Shown here: positions 13,054 to 15,548 of the stretch, piece after piece
Position numbering within the stretch: the first letter of the stretch is position 1
Layout of the letters: each line of letters begins with the position of its first letter
Origin: Ignavibacteriota bacterium
GTDB taxonomy: Bacteria > Bacteroidota > Ignavibacteria > UBA10030 > SZUA-254
NCBI GenBank assembly: GCA_016191715.1
Contig: JACPVN010000060.1
Coordinates: 1-15,548 of the forward strand
Reading direction: 5' to 3'
DNA length: 15,548 nt
Program-made: the position numbers and the translations under genes
Notes under the pieces: generated by a model
The model's database searches: none
What the model was told of the DNA's origin: nothing
What the model saw: only the letters and a program-made list of their open reading frames with translations

Positions 13054-15548
13054 ATGCCGAAAATTTTTTACAGCACCATCATTTTTTTATTGATAATAAC
13101 AAGTGTGTTCACACGCTCAATGTCTTATTCAGGGACAAAGAAGGTATCTACTAAATCGTGGAAGTATGTTCCGGGCATCGTTATCGTGAAGTTCAAAACT
13201 GCTTCAGTCGAAGGTTCTGTTATGAGCGCCGGACAAGAAGTATCTCAAATGACAATCAATTCCATGGTGTCAAAATATCGGCTTCTTTCATCCCGAAAGA
13301 TGTTTGCTCACCTCAGTAAAAATCCGTTATCATCTATTAGAAACATGTATCGGTTTACTGCTGCGATTGGTGTTGACATTGAAGCGTTGGCACAAAGTAT
13401 TGAAAGAGAATCTTCAGTGGAATTTGCTGAACCGGATTATCTTATTCCTGTGAATGATATCCCGAATGACCCACGGTATTCTCAGCAACCGTATCTGTCT
13501 CAAGTAAAAGCGCCTCAAGCATGGAATGTTATACACGGTGATAGCAGTGTAATAATAGGAATTATTGATACCGGTATTCAATGGGACCATCCGGATTTGG
13601 CAAACGCCATTTGGAACAATGCAGGTGAGACGGGAACTGATTCATCAGGTGCAGATAAAAAATCCAACGGTGTAGATGATGATGGTAATGGACTCGTGGA
13701 TGACTATCAAGGATATGATTGGGTTGATGGCGGTACGAATGGCGCTTCAGGCGAAGATGTTTATACTCCCGACAATGATCCCATGGATCGGCATGGGCAT
13801 GGTACTCATGTGAGCGGACTATCCGGCGCCATCAGTAATAATGGTGTTGGAATAGCATCGTTACCGTGGCGTGTAACTCTTCTCCCGTTGCGTGCAGGGT
13901 TTGCAACTGTTGATGGGAATGGTGTGGTACAAAGCAGCGCCGTTGCTCAGGCGTTTGTTTATGCAACAGATATGGGTGCAAGTGTCATCAATCTTAGCGC
14001 TGGCAGTAATGCTACAATGTTTGAAGGGGCAAGATATGCATTTGAGAATGGAGCGATCATAACAACTGCGGCGGGGAATGACAATGCAGAGACATCCATT
14101 GGTGAAATCCAATCTGCGCCATGGGCATTAACCACAGCCGCTCTAAATCAAAACGATGGGAAATCTTCATATTCTAATTATGGTGATGGAGTGAAAGTAT
14201 GTGCGCCCGGCGGCGATGCGGGCGCTTTGCTATTAAGTACACTCACCGGATCGTCGTATGGAGAATTAGCCGGAACATCCATGTCAGCGCCAATCGTTGC
14301 CGGACTTGCCGCGCTCGTGAAGTCCCAACATCCTGATTGGCCCAACTGGAAAGTAACATTCCAAATACTTGGTACGGCAGATAACATTGATGCACGGAAC
14401 CCGTACTTTGTAGGAAAATTAGGATATGGCAGAATCAATGCCTACCGAGCTGTTACAGAAAGTACAGCGTTTACATCTATGAAACCGCAAATATCAATTC
14501 AAGATTTTCATCTTCAGGAAATCACTGGAAACGGAAATGGAAAATTAGAGCCCGGTGAATCTGCACAGTTCATTATTTCACTTCATAATGAATTTGCAGA
14601 TGCAACAAATCTTCAGGCATCTTTATCAACAAATGATCAGATGGGAGTCACCATCAACAAAGGGACGTCGGCGTATGGTGATCTACCCGGTATTTCTCAT
14701 CTTTATCAATCAAGCAAAGATAACAGTTCGGATCCATTTGAAATTTCAATTGATGCTAATGCCATTTCACATCAGGTACATTGTACTCTGCAATTAAACG
14801 ATGACAATGGTTTTAGCAAAAGCATCGAACTTTCTTTTCCTATCGAACCCTTGGTGCTTATTGTTGATGATGATCGTGTCGGTGGTGATGGAACAAATTT
14901 CGAGGTTGAGGGTTATGCAACCCGCGCGCTTGATTCGTTACATGTATCTTATGATATATGGGATCATGACAATCGCGGTACTCCATCAGCAACATTCATG
15001 AGTAACTATTCTTCGGTGATATGGTTATGCGAATGGGCATTCCCTTCGCTCGATTCTGCTGACCGTGCAGAGGTTGGACAATACCTCGATGGTGGAGGAA
15101 GATTGTTTTTATCGGGTCAGGATATTGGTTGGGATTTAAACGAAAGGAATCTGCCGGATGGGGTTATCACTGAATTTGTTCGTTCAGGTGGTCAATCAAA
15201 ATTATTTTATGAGAAATATTTTAAAGCACGATATGTTGCAGATGATGCTGACGCAACACAGATTATCGGAATAGCAGGCGATCCCATTGGCGAAGGAATC
15301 AATACGATGATTACTCAACCCGGAAGACCGACTGAATATCAATTTCCTGATATGATGCTTCCATTAACAGGAGGAAGAGCGATGTTTATTTATCCGACAG
15401 AATCAGTAGGTGCGATACGGTACGAAGGTATCTGGAGAACTGTGTATTTTGGATTTGGTTTTGAGGCAATCACGGATGATAGTATTCGGAATGAAGTCAT
15501 GAAGCGAGTGCTTCGTTGGTTAAATGGTTACACCATTAACTATGCACA
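13054..15548 (+). CDS. Secreted subtilisin-family (S8) serine protease with CARDB-like and GATase1-like domains (3' partial)
   Basis: Open from ATG 13054 to the window end (831 codons and 2 bases, no stop), so the C terminus is missing. Residues 1-22 are a signal peptide (MPKIFYSTIIFLLIITSVFT). Residues 38-148 resemble a fervidolysin-type propeptide (YVPGIVIVKFK ... SVEFAEPDY). The S8 domain spans about 150-465 with a full catalytic set: Asp172 in IIDTG, His249 in GHGTHVSG, oxyanion Asn342 in AAGND and Ser409 in GTSMSAP. A DDDGNGLVDD loop at 208-217 lies between Asp and His, probably binding calcium. Residues 470-590 form a CARDB-like fold (GNGNGKLEPGES). Residues 600-830 look like a Rossmann, class I GATase-like domain (LVLIVDDD, SSVIWLCEW, LDGGGRLFLSGQDIGWDL). 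It should cleave peptide bonds outside the cell after propeptide removal; substrate unknown. A T9SS sorting domain is expected downstream. The terminator upstream makes it a separate unit from genes 1-3. Confidence 0.93.
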   Translation, partial: MPKIFYSTIIFLLIITSVFTRSMSYSGTKKVSTKSWKYVPGIVIVKFKTASVEGSVMSAGQEVSQMTINSMVSKYRLLSSRKMFAHLSKNPLSSIRNMYRFTAAIGVDIEALAQSIERESSVEFAEPDYLIPVNDIPNDPRYSQQPYLSQVKAPQAWNVIHGDSSVIIGIIDTGIQWDHPDLANAIWNNAGETGTDSSGADKKSNGVDDDGNGLVDDYQGYDWVDGGTNGASGEDVYTPDNDPMDRHGHGTHVSGLSGAISNNGVGIASLPWRVTLLPLRAGFATVDGNGVVQSSAVAQAFVYATDMGASVINLSAGSNATMFEGARYAFENGAIITTAAGNDNAETSIGEIQSAPWALTTAALNQNDGKSSYSNYGDGVKVCAPGGDAGALLLSTLTGSSYGELAGTSMSAPIVAGLAALVKSQHPDWPNWKVTFQILGTADNIDARNPYFVGKLGYGRINAYRAVTESTAFTSMKPQISIQDFHLQEITGNGNGKLEPGESAQFIISLHNEFADATNLQASLSTNDQMGVTINKGTSAYGDLPGISHLYQSSKDNSSDPFEISIDANAISHQVHCTLQLNDDNGFSKSIELSFPIEPLVLIVDDDRVGGDGTNFEVEGYATRALDSLHVSYDIWDHDNRGTPSATFMSNYSSVIWLCEWAFPSLDSADRAEVGQYLDGGGRLFLSGQDIGWDLNERNLPDGVITEFVRSGGQSKLFYEKYFKARYVADDADATQIIGIAGDPIGEGINTMITQPGRPTEYQFPDMMLPLTGGRAMFIYPTESVGAIRYEGIWRTVYFGFGFEAITDDSIRNEVMKRVLRWLNGYTINYA

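Noticed and set aside
13861..15001. Several short open frames on both strands within the last 2.5 kb
   Set aside because: They are shadows of the subtilase, which is open from 13054 to the window end with signal peptide, propeptide and complete catalytic residues.

Overview
The window looks like part of a chromosome of an FCB-group bacterium, most likely of the Ignavibacteria/Chlorobi/Kapabacteria type. Two of the three complete 3' ends encode a type IX secretion system (T9SS) type A sorting domain with the NYPNPFNP(S/A)TTI signature, and every gene with a visible start opens with a signal peptide. The DNA is moderately AT-rich and uses the standard code. All genes lie on the + strand and nothing on the - strand is convincing. 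The exact genus cannot be told from the sequence.

Layout. (1) 1-1550: 3' end of a secreted Asp-box/Ycf48-like beta-propeller protein with 41-residue repeats and a T9SS C-terminal domain. (2) 1547-4036: overlaps gene 1 by ATGA; an 829-aa secreted multidomain protein (choice-of-anchor J-like domain, two CARDB-like Ig folds, a further beta domain, two GWNMI/GYW repeats) with no recognisable T9SS sorting domain. (3) 4080-12626: a 2848-aa giant secreted protein with an N-terminal beta domain, a BNR_assoc_N-like domain, a parallel beta-helix, twelve divergent InlB-B-like repeats in two blocks, an unassigned region and a T9SS sorting domain. Between its two repeat blocks sits a roughly 613-residue module paralogous to most of gene 2. 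(4) 12627-13053: a noncoding gap with a strong intrinsic terminator and a roughly 206-223 bp palindrome-rich element bounded by inverted repeats. (5) 13054 to the window end: a secreted subtilisin-family (S8) protease with a complete catalytic triad, a CARDB-like domain and a predicted Rossmann/GATase1-like domain, running off the window without a stop.

How it fits together. Genes 1-3 are probably one transcription unit (4-bp overlap, then a 43-bp gap, then a terminator) encoding large surface or secreted proteins rich in adhesin-like beta domains. The subtilase is a separate unit behind the terminator. I see no defence system, CRISPR, tRNA, rRNA or transposase gene. The most interesting content is evolutionary: a large domain module shared by neighbouring genes, repeat arrays in different stages of homogenisation, and a MITE/REP-like intergenic element.
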